From Sphingomonas sp. JC676 (lineage in GTDB: Bacteria > Pseudomonadota > Alphaproteobacteria > Sphingomonadales > Sphingomonadaceae), in the NCBI RefSeq assembly GCF_014489075.1, contig NZ_JACTGR010000001.1, positions 558,001-622,000 of the forward strand: DNA of 64,000 nucleotides, written 5' to 3'. This document shows positions 32,669 to 45,460 of the stretch, piece by piece (within the stretch, counting starts at the first letter, position 1; the number at the start of each line of letters is the position of its first letter). The translations under genes and the position numbers were made by a program. Under the pieces are notes generated by a model. It did no database searches, was not told where the DNA came from, and worked only from the letters and a program-made list of their open reading frames with translations.

Positions 32669-35257
32669 ATGCGCAAGTTGAAGACTGGGGTCGCCATTCT
32701 CGCCATCGCCATGACCATGAGCGTCGGCATCGCCGTCGCGCAGGAAGTGCCGACGCCGAAAGCGGTGCTGGGCCATGATGTGGGCGAGGATCGCTATCTC
32801 GCGCGCTACGAGGAAGAGGTCGCCTATTTCCACAAGCTTGCCGCGTCGAGCGATCGCATCAAGATGTTCACTGCGGGCAAGACGACGCAGGGCAAGACCT
32901 TCGAATATGCGGTGATCTCGTCGCCCGAGAATGTCGCCAAGTTCGAGCATTACAAGGAAGTGTCGCGCCGCCTGGGCGATCCGCGCGGGCTGAGCGACGT
33001 AGAGGCCAAGGCGCTGGCCAAGGACAGCAAGATCATCGTCCATATCGACGGCGGCATGCACGCGTCCGAAGTGGCCGATCACCAGCTGCCGATCGCGCTC
33101 GCCTATAAATTGCTCTCCGCCAAGAACGACGCCGAGATCGACAAGATCCTGGACGACGTGATCCTGGTGCTGTGGCCGACGCTCAACCCGGACGGCCAGG
33201 ACATGATCGTCGACTGGTACCGGAAATATCTCGGCACGCCCTATGAGACGAGCCGGATGCCGTGGCTGTACCAGGAGTATGTCGGGCACGACAACAACCG
33301 CGACGGCTATATGCTCAACATGATCGAGAGCCGCGCGGTGAACACGGCCGAGCAGGAATATTCGCCGGTCATCTGGTATTCGCAGCACCAGACCGCGCCG
33401 TTCCCCGCGCGCATCTGGATGCCGCCCTTCGCCGATCCGATCTCGTCGAACATCAGCCCGTACATGCGCATCTGGACCAATGCGATCGGCACCAACATGA
33501 TGGCCCGCTTCCAGAAGGAGCAGAAGCCGGGCGCGATCGCGATGGCGCGGTTCGACAATTGGTATCCGGGTTTCCTCGATTACATCCATGTCTTCCGCAA
33601 CACGATCTCGTTCTTCACCGAGACCGCGCACGACAGCGCCACGCCCAAGACGTACGACGTCAAGGACTTCCCGGACAACATGAAAGATCTGAAGGCGCAG
33701 ATCTGGTATCCGGACCCCTGGAAGGGTGGTGAGTGGCACCTGAAGGATTCGGTCGACTATATGGTCACCGCGTCGATGTCGGTGCTCGAGACCGCGCAGA
33801 AATATCGCGAGACGCTGCTGTACAACCGCTACCAGGCGGGCCGCGATGCGATGAAGCTCTATTCGACCGAAGGGCCGTTCGCGTACGTCATTCCTTCGGG
33901 CCAGACCGACATGCCCGAGGCGGCGTCGCTCGCGCAGTTGATGATCAGCCATGGGCTCGACGTGCACCAGCTCAAGAGCCCGGCGACGATCGGCGGGACC
34001 AGCTATCCGGCGGGTTCGTTCGTGGTGCTGATGGCGCAGCCCTTTGCGGGGCTCGCCAAGGAGCTGTTCGAGCCGCAGAAATATCCCGACGCGATCCTGG
34101 ACGGCGACGGCAAGCCTGTGGATCTGCCCTATGACGTGACCGGCTGGACGCTGCCGATGCAGATGGGCGTCAAGGTCGATGCGGTGAAGACGCCGCTCGA
34201 TGCCGGGCTTGCCGATGCGCTGGTCAAGGTCGCCAAGGCCGATGCGCCGGCGGGCGGCGTGACCGGGCAGGGGGGCAGCTATGTGCTCAGCCGCAAGGTC
34301 AATGGCAGCTTCAAGGTGCTGAACGCCGTGCTCGCGGCCGGCGGCAAGGCGAGCTTCTCGACCGGATCGGACGATTCGATCGTGGTCTCGGGGATCGACC
34401 GCTCAAAGCTCGAGAAGATCGTCGCACCACTGGGCGTGACTGCTACCGCGGTCGGCCAGGCGCCGATGGGGACGAAGGTCACCAAGGCGCGCGTCGGGCT
34501 CTATCGCCCCTGGGGCTCGAACATCGACGAGGGCTGGACGCGCTGGATCTTCGAGCAATACGGCTTTGGCGCGAAGAGCGTCTACAACGCCGATGTGAAG
34601 GCGGGGCTTGCCGGCAAGTATGACACGATCGTGCTGCCGGACATCAGCGGTGGCCGCCAGGTGGCGGCGGCGACGACGGCGCCGGTATCGGGCGCGGCGC
34701 CGGTGCGGCGCGGTCCGGTGGGCTCGCTGGTCAACGGCTATGACGTGAAGGACGTGCCCGCGCCTTATGCCGGTGGCATCGGCGAGGATGGCGGCGCGGC
34801 GCTCAAGAAGTTCGTTTCGGACGGCGGTACGCTGATCGCGATGAACAACGCCTCGGACGCGGTGATCGACCTGTTCGACCTGCCGGTGACCAACATCCTG
34901 AAGGGTGTGAAGAGCGACGAGTTCTTCTGTTCTGGCGCGCTGCTCCAGCTCGTGCTCGATCCGGCCACGGCAGCGACGGCGGGAATGCCGGCGAATCCGA
35001 TCGTGATGTTCGAGCGCAGCCCGGCCTTTACGCCCAAGGCCGGGTTCAACGGCAAGATCCTGGCGTCCTATGCGGCGAGCGGCAATCCGCTGCGCAGCGG
35101 CGTGCTGCTCCACCCGGAGAAGATCCAGGGCAAGGCCGCGGCGATGGAAGTGCCGTATGGCAAGGGCAAGATCTACCTCTACGGCTTCGAGCCGCAATGG
35201 CGCGGCCAGTCGCACGGCAACTACAAGCTGCTGTTCAACCTGATGTACGCGCATTGA
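32669..35257 (+). CDS. exported M14-family zinc carboxypeptidase
   Basis: 862 residues from the ATG at 32669, preceded by AAGGGAGA. The signal peptide (VAILAIAMTMSVGIAVA) is cleaved near residue 24. The M14 domain has the HxxE zinc ligands in HASE (His 131, Glu 134), the third ligand in YSQHQ (His 240), and the catalytic Glu in FFTETA (Glu 318). After about residue 420 a long C-terminal part of unknown role follows. This large secreted form is common in Bacteroidetes and sphingomonads and probably trims peptides outside the cytoplasm. The upstream HutC-like palindrome and its place beside hut genes suggest release of histidine-containing peptides. The 5' leader holds a mini-ORF and a hairpin. 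Confidence 0.9.
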   Translation: MRKLKTGVAILAIAMTMSVGIAVAQEVPTPKAVLGHDVGEDRYLARYEEEVAYFHKLAASSDRIKMFTAGKTTQGKTFEYAVISSPENVAKFEHYKEVSRRLGDPRGLSDVEAKALAKDSKIIVHIDGGMHASEVADHQLPIALAYKLLSAKNDAEIDKILDDVILVLWPTLNPDGQDMIVDWYRKYLGTPYETSRMPWLYQEYVGHDNNRDGYMLNMIESRAVNTAEQEYSPVIWYSQHQTAPFPARIWMPPFADPISSNISPYMRIWTNAIGTNMMARFQKEQKPGAIAMARFDNWYPGFLDYIHVFRNTISFFTETAHDSATPKTYDVKDFPDNMKDLKAQIWYPDPWKGGEWHLKDSVDYMVTASMSVLETAQKYRETLLYNRYQAGRDAMKLYSTEGPFAYVIPSGQTDMPEAASLAQLMISHGLDVHQLKSPATIGGTSYPAGSFVVLMAQPFAGLAKELFEPQKYPDAILDGDGKPVDLPYDVTGWTLPMQMGVKVDAVKTPLDAGLADALVKVAKADAPAGGVTGQGGSYVLSRKVNGSFKVLNAVLAAGGKASFSTGSDDSIVVSGIDRSKLEKIVAPLGVTATAVGQAPMGTKVTKARVGLYRPWGSNIDEGWTRWIFEQYGFGAKSVYNADVKAGLAGKYDTIVLPDISGGRQVAAATTAPVSGAAPVRRGPVGSLVNGYDVKDVPAPYAGGIGEDGGAALKKFVSDGGTLIAMNNASDAVIDLFDLPVTNILKGVKSDEFFCSGALLQLVLDPATAATAGMPANPIVMFERSPAFTPKAGFNGKILASYAASGNPLRSGVLLHPEKIQGKAAAMEVPYGKGKIYLYGFEPQWRGQSHGNYKLLFNLMYAH

Positions 35258-35265
35258 GACGATGA

Positions 35266-35290
35266 CGGGGGCGCCGTGAGGGCGCCCCCG
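35266..35290 (+). terminator. hairpin terminator after M14 peptidase
   Basis: A perfect 10-bp stem CGGGGGCGCC/GGCGCCCCCG with loop GTGAG starts nine bases after the stop. It is followed by AATTCG, not by a T-run, so it is a GC-rich hairpin and not a classic intrinsic terminator. Confidence 0.65.
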
Positions 35291-35343
35291 AATTCGCACC
35301 ACCGGGCCTTGAGATATTGGCGGTGTCGGGCCATCGCGGTGCG

Positions 35344-36483
35344 ATGACCGCGACGATTGATCCCTTCCATGCCATCGCCATCAGCCGCCTCGCGCATCGC
35401 ATGGCGGCGGCGGGCGAGCCGGTGATCCACATGGAGTTCGGCCAGCCTTCGACCGGGGCCCCGCCGGCAGCGATCGCCCGCGCGCATCATGTGCTCGATT
35501 CCGACGGGATGGGTTATTGGGAGAGCCCGGCGCTCAAGGAGCGCATCGCCCGCCACTATCACGAAAGCTACGGCGTACAGGTCGATCCCGAGCAGGTGAT
35601 CCTGTTGTGCGGCGCGTCTCCGGCCTTCGTGTTGGCCTTGTCCTGCGCCTTCGCGCCGGGTGCACGGGTGGCGCTCGCCCGGCCCGGCTATGTCGCCTAT
35701 CGCAACACGCTGAAGGCGCTGCACATGGTGCCGATCGAGATCGGCTGCGGCGAGGCGGAACGCTTCCAGCTAACCGCCGATGCCGTCGCGGCGATCGAAC
35801 TCGCGCCCGATGGGCTGATCGTGGCGAGCCCGGCCAATCCTACCGGCACGATCATCGAGGATGCCGAGCTGGCGGCGATCGCGGCGGTATGCCGGCGGCG
35901 CGGTATCCGCATCATCTCCGACGAGATCTATCACGGGCTGTCCTATGTCGCGCCAGCACGCTCGATGCTGCAGGAGGATCCCGCGGCATTCGTGATCAAC
36001 AGCTTCTCCAAATATTACAGCATGGCGGGCTGGCGACTGGGCTGGGTGGTCGTTCCGCCCGACCAGATCGATGCGGCCCGGGCGCGCATGGGTGCCCTGT
36101 TCCTGACGCCGCCTAGCCTGGCGCAGCACGCCGGGCTAATCGCGTTCGATGAAAGGGAAGTGCTGGAAGGCCATCTCGCCACCTATCGCCGCAATCGCGC
36201 GATATTACTCGAGGCGCTGCCAAGGATGGGATTGCGGCGGATCGCGCCGCCCGACGGCGCCTTCTACATCTATGCCGATATCGGGCATCTGACGAACGAC
36301 AGCTTCGGCTTTTGCATGAAGCTGTTGGAGGAAACCGCCGTCGCGACCGCGCCCGGGATCGATTTCGATCCCGTCGACGGCCATCGCTTCATCCGCCTCA
36401 GCTTCGCCGTGTCGACGGACCGTATCGAAGCGGCATGCGAACGCCTCTTCCCCTGGTTCGAACGGATCTCGCTCGCTGGCTAG
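35344..36483 (+). CDS. PLP-dependent aminotransferase, class I/II
   Basis: Cytosolic fold-type I aminotransferase of 379 residues, specificity uncertain. Markers are VILLCGASPAFVLALS (cofactor phosphate loop), SPANPTGT with the substrate-binding Asn, the Asp/Tyr pair in SDEIYHGL, and FSKYYSMAGWRLGW, where Lys 223 forms the Schiff base; an Arg near RFIRLSFA binds the alpha-carboxylate. The ATG at 35344 is chosen over an in-frame TTG at 35317 because homology begins there. It is convergent with hutD. Aminotransferases are not part of the Hut route, but the reaction could remove amino groups from released amino acids. No HutC-like site lies upstream. Confidence 0.85.
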   Translation: MTATIDPFHAIAISRLAHRMAAAGEPVIHMEFGQPSTGAPPAAIARAHHVLDSDGMGYWESPALKERIARHYHESYGVQVDPEQVILLCGASPAFVLALSCAFAPGARVALARPGYVAYRNTLKALHMVPIEIGCGEAERFQLTADAVAAIELAPDGLIVASPANPTGTIIEDAELAAIAAVCRRRGIRIISDEIYHGLSYVAPARSMLQEDPAAFVINSFSKYYSMAGWRLGWVVVPPDQIDAARARMGALFLTPPSLAQHAGLIAFDEREVLEGHLATYRRNRAILLEALPRMGLRRIAPPDGAFYIYADIGHLTNDSFGFCMKLLEETAVATAPGIDFDPVDGHRFIRLSFAVSTDRIEAACERLFPWFERISLAG

Positions 36484-36497
36484 GCCAAAGGGTCGCG

Positions 36498-37057
36498 TCA
36501 GCTCGTCGGGCACAGCGTGATCGAGAGGATGCGGGCTGGGGCGATGGGGGCGAGCGTCACCGTGTCGCCCGGCGAGAGCCACAGCGCATCGAGCACGCCA
36601 AGCGTCAGTGCGTCGGTAGTGACGCCGTCATCCAGGGCAATGAGCACATGCTCCGCCGCTTCCGCCGCGATGTCGACGGGTTCGGCCAGTTCCAGCGATT
36701 GCAGCGAATGGGTGTAAACGGCGCGGCGCGTCATGACGTTGAGCACCGTCGCCGGACTCCGGGCGCTGGCCTCGACGGCGTCACGGCCATCGAAGGTCAC
36801 CGGATCGGAGCCCTCGGCGAGTTCCGCCTTCCAGTTCGGGCCGACCAGCGTGATCGGGCCGCCCGAGAGCAGCAATTGCGTGCGGGTAACGCCCAGAAAG
36901 GTCGAAAAGGGACCGTCGCGATCGACCCGCGCCAGGCTGATCCGCCAATCGAAACCATCGAGGAACGCACCCACCGGCCAGGCGGCGACCCCGGTCGTCA
37001 TTCCGCCCCCATTCCGCCATGGCACTGCAGTACGTGAACCGGCGCGGAGCAGACGCA

Positions 37058-37058
<1 letters not shown>
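36498..37058 (-). CDS. hutD: HutD family protein
   Basis: 186-residue cupin-like protein of the HutD/Ves family (formerly DUF886). The start RLLRAGSRTAVPWRNGGGMT is typical: PWxNGGG is the family signature. HutD is thought to modulate the hut response, perhaps by binding urocanate or formylglutamate, and is not an enzyme of the pathway. Its ATG overlaps the hutU stop (TGATG). It is last in the minus-strand hut run hutI, hutH, hutG-hutU, hutD. Confidence 0.85.
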
Positions 37059-39548
<2,490 letters not shown>

Positions 39549-39556
<8 letters not shown>

Positions 39557-41090
39557 GGAGCACCGAGGGGATTGCCACCCCGTTGGCGGTCACGATCTCG
39601 CCGAGACGGCCCGAGCGGACGATCGCGCCGGCGGCGGCGATGTCGGGGTGGAAATAGCGGTCCTCGACCAGCCCGGGCACCAATGCACGGATCTCGCGGT
39701 GCACCGCCTGGGCGGCGGGGCTGCCGGCGAGCGGCGCATGGAAGTCCCAGCCCTGGGCGCCGGCGAGCAGCTCGATCGCAATGACGTTGCCGGTGTTCTC
39801 GGCCATGGCCATCAAGCGGCGCGCTCCATGCGCGGCCATCGAGACATGGTCTTCCTGATTGGCCGATGTCGGGATCGAATCGACGCTGGCCGGATAGGCG
39901 CGCTGCTTGTTCTCGGAGACCAAGGCGGCGGCGGTGACTTGCGGGATCATGAAGCCCGAGTTGAGGCCGGGGCGCGGCGTGAGGAACGCGGGCAGGCCGG
40001 AGAGCGCGGGATCGACCAGCATCGCCAGCCGGCGCTCGGACAGCGAGCCGATCTCGCATAAAGCCATCGCGATCATGTCGGCGGCAAAGGCGACGGGCTC
40101 GGCGTGGAAATTGCCGCCGGACAGGACCTCGCCATCCTCCGCCATGACGAGCGGGTTGTCCGAGACGCTGTTCGCCTCGATTGCGAGCGTAGTCGCGGCC
40201 TGGCGGAGCAGATCGAGAGCCGCGCCCATCACCTGGGGCTGGCAGCGCAGGCAGTACGGGTCCTGCACGCGCTTGTCGTCCTCGCGGTGCGAGGCGCGGA
40301 TCGCGGAATCCTGCATCATCGCGAGCAGCATCGCGGCGACCTCGGCCTGGCCGCGGTGCCCGCGCAGCGCGTGGATGCGCGGGTCGAAGGGCGTGTCGGA
40401 GCCCTTGGCCGCCTCGGTCGACAGCGCGCCAGTGGTGAGCGCGGCGGCGAACAAATTCTCGGCCTCGAACAGGCCGGCAAGCGCATAGGCCGTGGAGAAT
40501 TGGGTGCCGTTGAGAAGGGCGAGGCCTTCCTTCGCACCGAGCGTGAGTGGTGTCAGGCCGGCCTCGTTCAACACTTCGGCGGCTGGGCGGGCCCCGGAGC
40601 CAGCGTCAATCTCGCCGACACCGATCATCGCGGCGGTCATGTGCGCGAGGGGGGCGAGATCGCCCGAGGCACCCACCGAGCCCTGCGCGGGGACGACCGG
40701 CAGCAGGCCACGCTCCAGCATCGCGCCGAGCAGGTCGAGCGTTTCGAGCCGTACGCCAGACGCGCCGCGGCCCAGGCTGGCGAGCTTCAACGCCATCATC
40801 AGGCGCAGCACATTGCGCGGCATCGGATCGCCCACGCCCGCGGCGTGCGAGATCACCAGGTTGCGCTGGAGCGTCTCCAGATCGGCGGGCGCGATACGGA
40901 TGCTGGCGAGCAGGCCGAAGCCGGTATTGACGCCGTAGACCGCCTTGTCCTGCGCGGCGATGCGCGCGACGACATCCGCGCTTCGCTGAACGGCTGCGCG
41001 GCAGGACGGACTCAGCGTGGCGGAAGCGCCGCGATAGATGGCGTGCCAGTCCGCGAGCGGGACCGCGCCGGGTTCGAGTGTTATCGTCAT
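39549..41090 (-). CDS. hutH: histidine ammonia-lyase
   Basis: First enzyme of histidine breakdown, deaminating histidine to urocanate. It has 513 residues from the ATG at 41090. The self-forming MIO cofactor comes from Ala-Ser-Gly at residues 141-143 in [22 protein letters not shown] (residues 52-59) carries the active-site Tyr, and [15 protein letters not shown] and NPLV segments match the family (here [15 protein letters not shown] and SDNPLV). The open frame to 41351 is rejected because it overlaps hutI. The start overlaps the hutI stop as ATGA. Confidence 0.95.
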
Positions 41091-42295
41091 GCCTGGCCTC
41101 CCCAGATGCGCGCATGCAGGGGATTGAACCCCATGCGATAGACCAGCTCCGCCGGCTCCTCGACGTCCCAGATCGCGAGGTCGCAAGCCTTGCCCGCCTC
41201 GAGCGTGCCGATTTCGCCGAGCAACCCGAGCGCGCGGGCGGCCTCTCGGGTCATGCCGGCGATGCATTCGTCGACGGTCAGGCGGAAGAGGGTCGCGGCC
41301 ATGTTCATCGCGAGCAGCGGCGAGGTGAGCGGCGAGGTACCGGGGTTGCAATCGGTGGCGATCGCGATCGGGACGCCTGCCTTGCGCAGCAAATCCACCG
41401 GCGGGTGCAGATGCTCGCGGGTGAAATAGAAGGCGCCGGGCAGCAGCACCGCGACCGTGCCCGCTTCGGCCATCGCGGCGACGCCGGCTTCGTTGAGATG
41501 CTCGAGATGATCGGCGGACAGCGCGCCGAACTCGGCGGCGAGCGCGGCGCCGTTAAGGTTGGAGAGCTGTTCGGCGTGGAGCTTCACGTCCAGGCCATTC
41601 GCCTTGGCCGCCTCGAAGACGCGCCGGACCTGGGCGGGCGTGAAGCCGATGCCTTCGCAGAACGCATCGACCGCATCGGCGAGCCCGGCCGCGGCGATGC
41701 CGGGGATCATCCGGGCGCAGACCAGGTCGATATAGGCCTCGGGATTGCCCTTGAACTCGCTGGGCAGCGCGTGCGCACCGAGAAAGGTCGTGGCGATGCG
41801 GACAGAACGCAGCGTCGGCAGCGTGCGCGCGGCCGAGAGCATCTTGATCTCGTCGACCTCGGACAGGCCATAGCCCGACTTGATCTCGACCGTCGTCACG
41901 CCTTCGCCCAGCATCGTGTCGAGCCGGGGCAGGGCGGCCTCGATCAGTTCGTCGCGGCTGGCGGCGCGGGTGGCGGTCATGGTCGAGACGATGCCGCCGC
42001 CGGCGCGGGCGATCTCCTCATAGCTGGCGCCGGCGAGGCGCAGCTCGAATTCGCGCGCGCGGTTGCCGGCATAGACCAAGTGGGTGTGGCAATCGACCAG
42101 CCCCGGCGTGACCCAGCGGCCCTCCAGATCCCATTCGGCCTCGGCATCGAAAGCGGGGGCATCGGCGCGCGACCCGGCATAAAGTATGCGGTCGCCGGAG
42201 CAGGCGATCACGCCGTCCTCGATCGTTCCGAGCCCGGGCAGATCGGCGCGCAGCGTAGCGAGTCTGGCGTTGCTCCAGAGACGTTCGACCTGCAC
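41087..42295 (-). CDS. hutI: imidazolonepropionase
   Basis: Metal-dependent amidohydrolase that opens imidazolone-5-propionate to N-formimidoyl-L-glutamate. It has 402 residues from a GTG at 42295; an ATG four bases upstream is out of frame. The metal site starts with HTH in [16 protein letters not shown] (His 70, His 72). Further metal residues lie in the [10 protein letters not shown] segment, LHAEQLSNL and SADHLEHL, and the catalytic Asp in [10 protein letters not shown]. It is the first gene of the minus-strand hut operon. Fifty bases upstream of its start is a HutC-like operator shared with hutF. Confidence 0.92.
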   Translation of the reverse strand: MQVERLWSNARLATLRADLPGLGTIEDGVIACSGDRILYAGSRADAPAFDAEAEWDLEGRWVTPGLVDCHTHLVYAGNRAREFELRLAGASYEEIARAGGGIVSTMTATRAASRDELIEAALPRLDTMLGEGVTTVEIKSGYGLSEVDEIKMLSAARTLPTLRSVRIATTFLGAHALPSEFKGNPEAYIDLVCARMIPGIAAAGLADAVDAFCEGIGFTPAQVRRVFEAAKANGLDVKLHAEQLSNLNGAALAAEFGALSADHLEHLNEAGVAAMAEAGTVAVLLPGAFYFTREHLHPPVDLLRKAGVPIAIATDCNPGTSPLTSPLLAMNMAATLFRLTVDECIAGMTREAARALGLLGEIGTLEAGKACDLAIWDVEEPAELVYRMGFNPLHARIWGGQA

Positions 42296-42314
42296 GCATG
42301 ACCCCCAAGAACCT

Positions 42315-42336
42315 GATATCCCTGCTCTAGGATATC
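42315..42336. promoter_or_regulatory. GATATCC inverted repeat in the hutI-hutF intergenic region
   Basis: GATATCC and GGATATC are separated by eight bases (CTGCTCTA), and a third GATATCC lies at 42366-42372, beyond the HutC-like site. The two outer copies in the same orientation are about five helical turns apart. It may be a second operator or part of the two divergent promoters. Confidence 0.35.
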
Positions 42337-42344
42337 GGGCGAAA

Positions 42345-42356
42345 ATGTCTATACAT
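42345..42356. promoter_or_regulatory. HutC-like operator between hutI and hutF
   Basis: ATGTCTATACAT lies centrally in the 106-base divergent intergenic region, about 50 bases from each start. A single protein bound here could control both the hutI-hutH-hutGU-hutD and hutF-hutC transcripts. It fits the known habit of HutC to bind TGT-rich near-palindromes. Confidence 0.7.
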
Positions 42357-42401
42357 TTATTGTTCGATATCCGTTGGAACGGCGGTTTGAGGTTGGATTC
42401 G

Positions 42402-43763
42402 ATGCGGCATTTCTGGTTCGAAACGGCGTTGTTGCAAGGGGCCTGGGCCGACAGGGTCCGCATGTCCGTCGAGGGCGGACGCATCGACGAGATCGTGGCC
42501 GGCGCCGATCCGGAGCCGGGCGACGAGCGGTACGGCATCGCGCTTCCGGGCGTGGCGAATCTCCATAGTCATGCCTTTCAGCGCGGCATGGCGGGGATGG
42601 CCGAGCATCGCGGTTCGAGCGCCGACAGTTTCTGGACCTGGCGCGACATCATGTACCGATTCGCCAACACGATCGGCCCCGACGAGATCGAGGCGATCGC
42701 CGCGCTCGCTTATGTCGAGATGTTGGAGGCGGGGTTCGTCCAGGTCGGCGAGTTCCACTATGTCCATCACGACCGGGGCGGCACCCCGTTCGCCGATCGG
42801 GCGGAGATGGGTGGGCGTCTGGCGGCGGCGGCAGCGGAGACCGGGATCGGGCTGACGCTGCTGCCGGTGCTGTATGCTGCTTCCGGGTTCGGCGGCACGC
42901 CTCCCAAGCCGGAGCAGCGACGCTTTGTGAACGACGCCGACGGCTATGCGCGGCTGGTCGAGGCATCGCGGCGCGCGGTGGCGCCGATCGGTGGGATCGT
43001 CGGCGTCGCGCCGCACAGCCTGCGCGCGGCACCGCCCGAATTGCTGGCGGCGGCGGTTGCGATCGGCGCCGACGGGCCGATCCATATCCATATCGCCGAG
43101 CAGACCGGCGAGGTGGACGATTGTCTGGCCTTTACCGCGCAACGGCCCGTCGAATGGCTGCTAGCGCATGCACCGGTCGATGCGCGCTGGTGCCTGGTGC
43201 ACGCCACCCACGTCACGTCCGAGGAGCTGAGCGGCATCGCGCGCAGCGGCGCGGTGGCGGGGCTCTGCCCGATCACCGAGGCGAACCTGGGCGACGGGAT
43301 ATTTCCGGCGCGCGCCTTCCTCGAGGCCGGCGGGCGGTTCGGCGTGGGATCGGATTCGAACGTGCTGATCGATCTTGCGCAGGAACTGCGCAGCCTCGAA
43401 TATTCGCAGCGGCTGGCCGAGCGCGGGCGCAACCTGCTGTCGACCGACGATTGCCCGTCGACCGGGCGCCTGCTGTTCGATCGGGCAGCACGCGGCGGCG
43501 CGCAGGCGCTGGGCGTGGACGGGCTGGGCCTGGCGCCGGGCGGGCGTGCGGATTTCTTCACGCTCGACGCTTCTCATCCAACGCTGGCTGGACGCTCGGA
43601 CGACGCGATCCTCGATGCGTTCCTGTTCGCCGACAGCCGCGGGATGATCGACGGGGTGTGGCGCGGCGGGCGGCAATGGGTGCGGGGCGGGCGGCACATC
43701 GCGCGCGATGCGGTGACGCGCCGCTATGGTTCGGCGCTGCGCAGCCTGACCGAGAACGCTTGA
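42402..43763 (+). CDS. hutF: formimidoylglutamate deiminase
   Basis: Amidohydrolase converting N-formimidoyl-L-glutamate to N-formyl-L-glutamate, which HutG then splits; so this organism uses the five-step route. It has 453 residues from the ATG at 42402. The metal motif is HSH in [17 protein letters not shown] (His 55, His 57), with further ligands in HIHIAEQ and the LVHATHV segment, and the catalytic Asp in GVGSDSN. The open frame continues upstream across the intergenic operators, but the family N-terminus fits [11 protein letters not shown]. hutC follows 100 bases later. Confidence 0.92.
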   Translation: MRHFWFETALLQGAWADRVRMSVEGGRIDEIVAGADPEPGDERYGIALPGVANLHSHAFQRGMAGMAEHRGSSADSFWTWRDIMYRFANTIGPDEIEAIAALAYVEMLEAGFVQVGEFHYVHHDRGGTPFADRAEMGGRLAAAAAETGIGLTLLPVLYAASGFGGTPPKPEQRRFVNDADGYARLVEASRRAVAPIGGIVGVAPHSLRAAPPELLAAAVAIGADGPIHIHIAEQTGEVDDCLAFTAQRPVEWLLAHAPVDARWCLVHATHVTSEELSGIARSGAVAGLCPITEANLGDGIFPARAFLEAGGRFGVGSDSNVLIDLAQELRSLEYSQRLAERGRNLLSTDDCPSTGRLLFDRAARGGAQALGVDGLGLAPGGRADFFTLDASHPTLAGRSDDAILDAFLFADSRGMIDGVWRGGRQWVRGGRHIARDAVTRRYGSALRSLTENA

Positions 43764-43863
43764 CCTATGTTGCCGGCTGCTTTCCACTACATGTCGACCA
43801 TCGGTTCGGGGGCTAGATGATATTGCGATTTCGCACGGGCTTGGATGACGATCGGATTCGCCG

Positions 43864-44622
43864 ATGATCAAGCCTAGACGCCCCGAGGTCGAGACCGGGC
43901 CGCTCTACCAGAGAATACGCGTCGCGATCGAAAGCCAGATCATGTCGGGGGTGCTCCGGCCGGGCGATCGCATCCCGTTCGAGCATGAGCTGATGGAGCG
44001 CTATGGTTGTTCGCGGATGACCGTGAACAAGGCGCTGTCGGCGCTCGCCGCCGCGGGGCTCATCTCGCGCCAGCGGCGGCGTGGCTCGTTCGTCACCCGC
44101 CCGCGCATCCATATGGCGGCGCTGGAGATCCCCGATATCCGCGAGGAGATCGAGAAGCGCGGCCATGTCTATCGGCTCGAGCTGATCGGCCAGGCGGTGC
44201 TCGGCGCCGACACGGCCGGCGGCGCGACGATGAAGATCCCGCACCACGGCAAGCTCCTGTCGCTGCACTGCCTCCACCTGGCCGACGGCAAGCCCTATGC
44301 GACCGAGGACCGCCTGATAAACCTGAGCGCAGTGCCGTCAGCCGCCGATGCCGATTTCTCGGAGACGCCGCCGGGAAGCTGGCTGCTCGCGCATGTGCCC
44401 TGGACCGAGGCCGAACACCGCATCACCGCGGCGGCGGCGGGCGAGCAGGCGGCCCTGCTCAAGGTGCGGCAGGACAAGCCCTGCCTGGTGCTTGAGCGCT
44501 GGACGTGGCGCGAGAAGGAATCGATCACCTATGTCCGCATGGTTTTCCACGGCGACAATTTCGACCTGACCGCGCGCTTCGTCTCGCAGACCCGGACCGA
44601 TGGGGATGTTTTCGGCGAGTGA
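43864..44622 (+). CDS. hutC: histidine utilisation repressor, GntR/HutC family
   Basis: 252-residue transcription regulator: an N-terminal winged helix of the GntR type (LYQRIRVAIESQIMSGVLRPGDRIPFEHELMERYGCSR region, recognition helix MTVNKALSALAAAGLI, wing RRRGSFV) and a C-terminal UTRA effector domain (residues about 90-245) that binds urocanate in known HutC proteins. Urocanate binding releases the repressor, so the regulon is induced by histidine. It follows hutF. It is the natural candidate for the four TTGT(C/A)TATACAA-like sites in this window. No such site lies in its own 100-base upstream gap, so it is probably co-transcribed with hutF and autoregulated through that promoter. Confidence 0.92.
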   Translation: MIKPRRPEVETGPLYQRIRVAIESQIMSGVLRPGDRIPFEHELMERYGCSRMTVNKALSALAAAGLISRQRRRGSFVTRPRIHMAALEIPDIREEIEKRGHVYRLELIGQAVLGADTAGGATMKIPHHGKLLSLHCLHLADGKPYATEDRLINLSAVPSAADADFSETPPGSWLLAHVPWTEAEHRITAAAAGEQAALLKVRQDKPCLVLERWTWREKESITYVRMVFHGDNFDLTARFVSQTRTDGDVFGE

Positions 44623-44694
44623 TCGGCGGCGTGGCCGCTTTCGCCTACAGGTTGAGGCGGCAGCGTATGGGACCAAGCACGACGACCAAGCGGC

Positions 44695-45264
44695 TTATTG
44701 CACGACGTCAAAAAAACGCACGATCCGCGAAGCTTGATAGGCAATGACGAGCAACAGGACCAGGATCTGGACGCGTTCCCGCGGGCTGAGGAAGCCGAGA
44801 AGGCAAACCAGCGCAAGGCCGGCCTGAGCAATCGGATACTCGATTCCGAGCGATGCGAAATAGGTCGAACCCTTCGCCCAGGTGTCGAGAAGATCGATTG
44901 CCAGCCATGCGATCAGCATGCCGAAGAACCACCGCCGGCGTGCGATGAAATACTCTTTGTAGCCCCGGAATGCCGCAACATCGCTGGGAAAGAGCACTGC
45001 GCAAATCAGATAAACGAGGAAGGCATAACCCAGGACGAAGGCGTAAAGCTGAAACGACCAGCTCACGATCAGGCGCAGGCGGAACTCCCACCACCACCAA
45101 AATACCGCGTTGACGAACATATAGCCGACCCAGCCAAGGTGGACCCACCACACGCGCACCCGATCGGGTTGTTCGATGATTCTCGCGACGCCTTGCATCA
45201 GGTGCGTAAGCGCAAGCCCGATCACGACACCGGTCAGAACGACGACATATTCGAACATGCCCAT
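44695..45264 (-). CDS. multi-span membrane protein, unknown
   Basis: 189 residues from the ATG at 45264, with GGAGGGGG six bases upstream; a second ATG at 45258 is possible. About five or six hydrophobic spans are visible (starting YVVVLTGVVIGLALTHLMQG, then VGYMFVNAVFWWWWEF, SFQLYAFVLGYAFLVYLICAV, GMLIAWLAIDLLD, and two near the end). Short charged loops and a C-terminal RFFDVVQ suggest an integral inner-membrane protein. I know no family; similar proteins with Trp-rich second spans exist in proteobacteria. It is convergent with hutC. Confidence 0.6.
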   Translation of the reverse strand: MGMFEYVVVLTGVVIGLALTHLMQGVARIIEQPDRVRVWWVHLGWVGYMFVNAVFWWWWEFRLRLIVSWSFQLYAFVLGYAFLVYLICAVLFPSDVAAFRGYKEYFIARRRWFFGMLIAWLAIDLLDTWAKGSTYFASLGIEYPIAQAGLALVCLLGFLSPRERVQILVLLLVIAYQASRIVRFFDVVQ

Positions 45265-45460
45265 GAAGTGCCCCCTCCACGCCGCTGCTGGCGAATAGCG
45301 ATAGTTCCGCTCGCGACCAACCTCGTGGCGTTTATGGGCCGGAAGCGATCTCGGCAACAGCGCGCCATTGCCGCCGTTCAAAGGTCGGAGGGTGAACGAC
45401 CGCTAAGCGCCCAAACCGAGCCGTTCATGATGCGTCGGCCGTCATGCGGGCTGAAAGGCG

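Noticed and set aside
41091..41351. Longer hutH frame reaching into hutI
   Set aside because: It would overlap hutI by 260 bases; the ATGA overlap at 41090 and the family N-terminus set the start.
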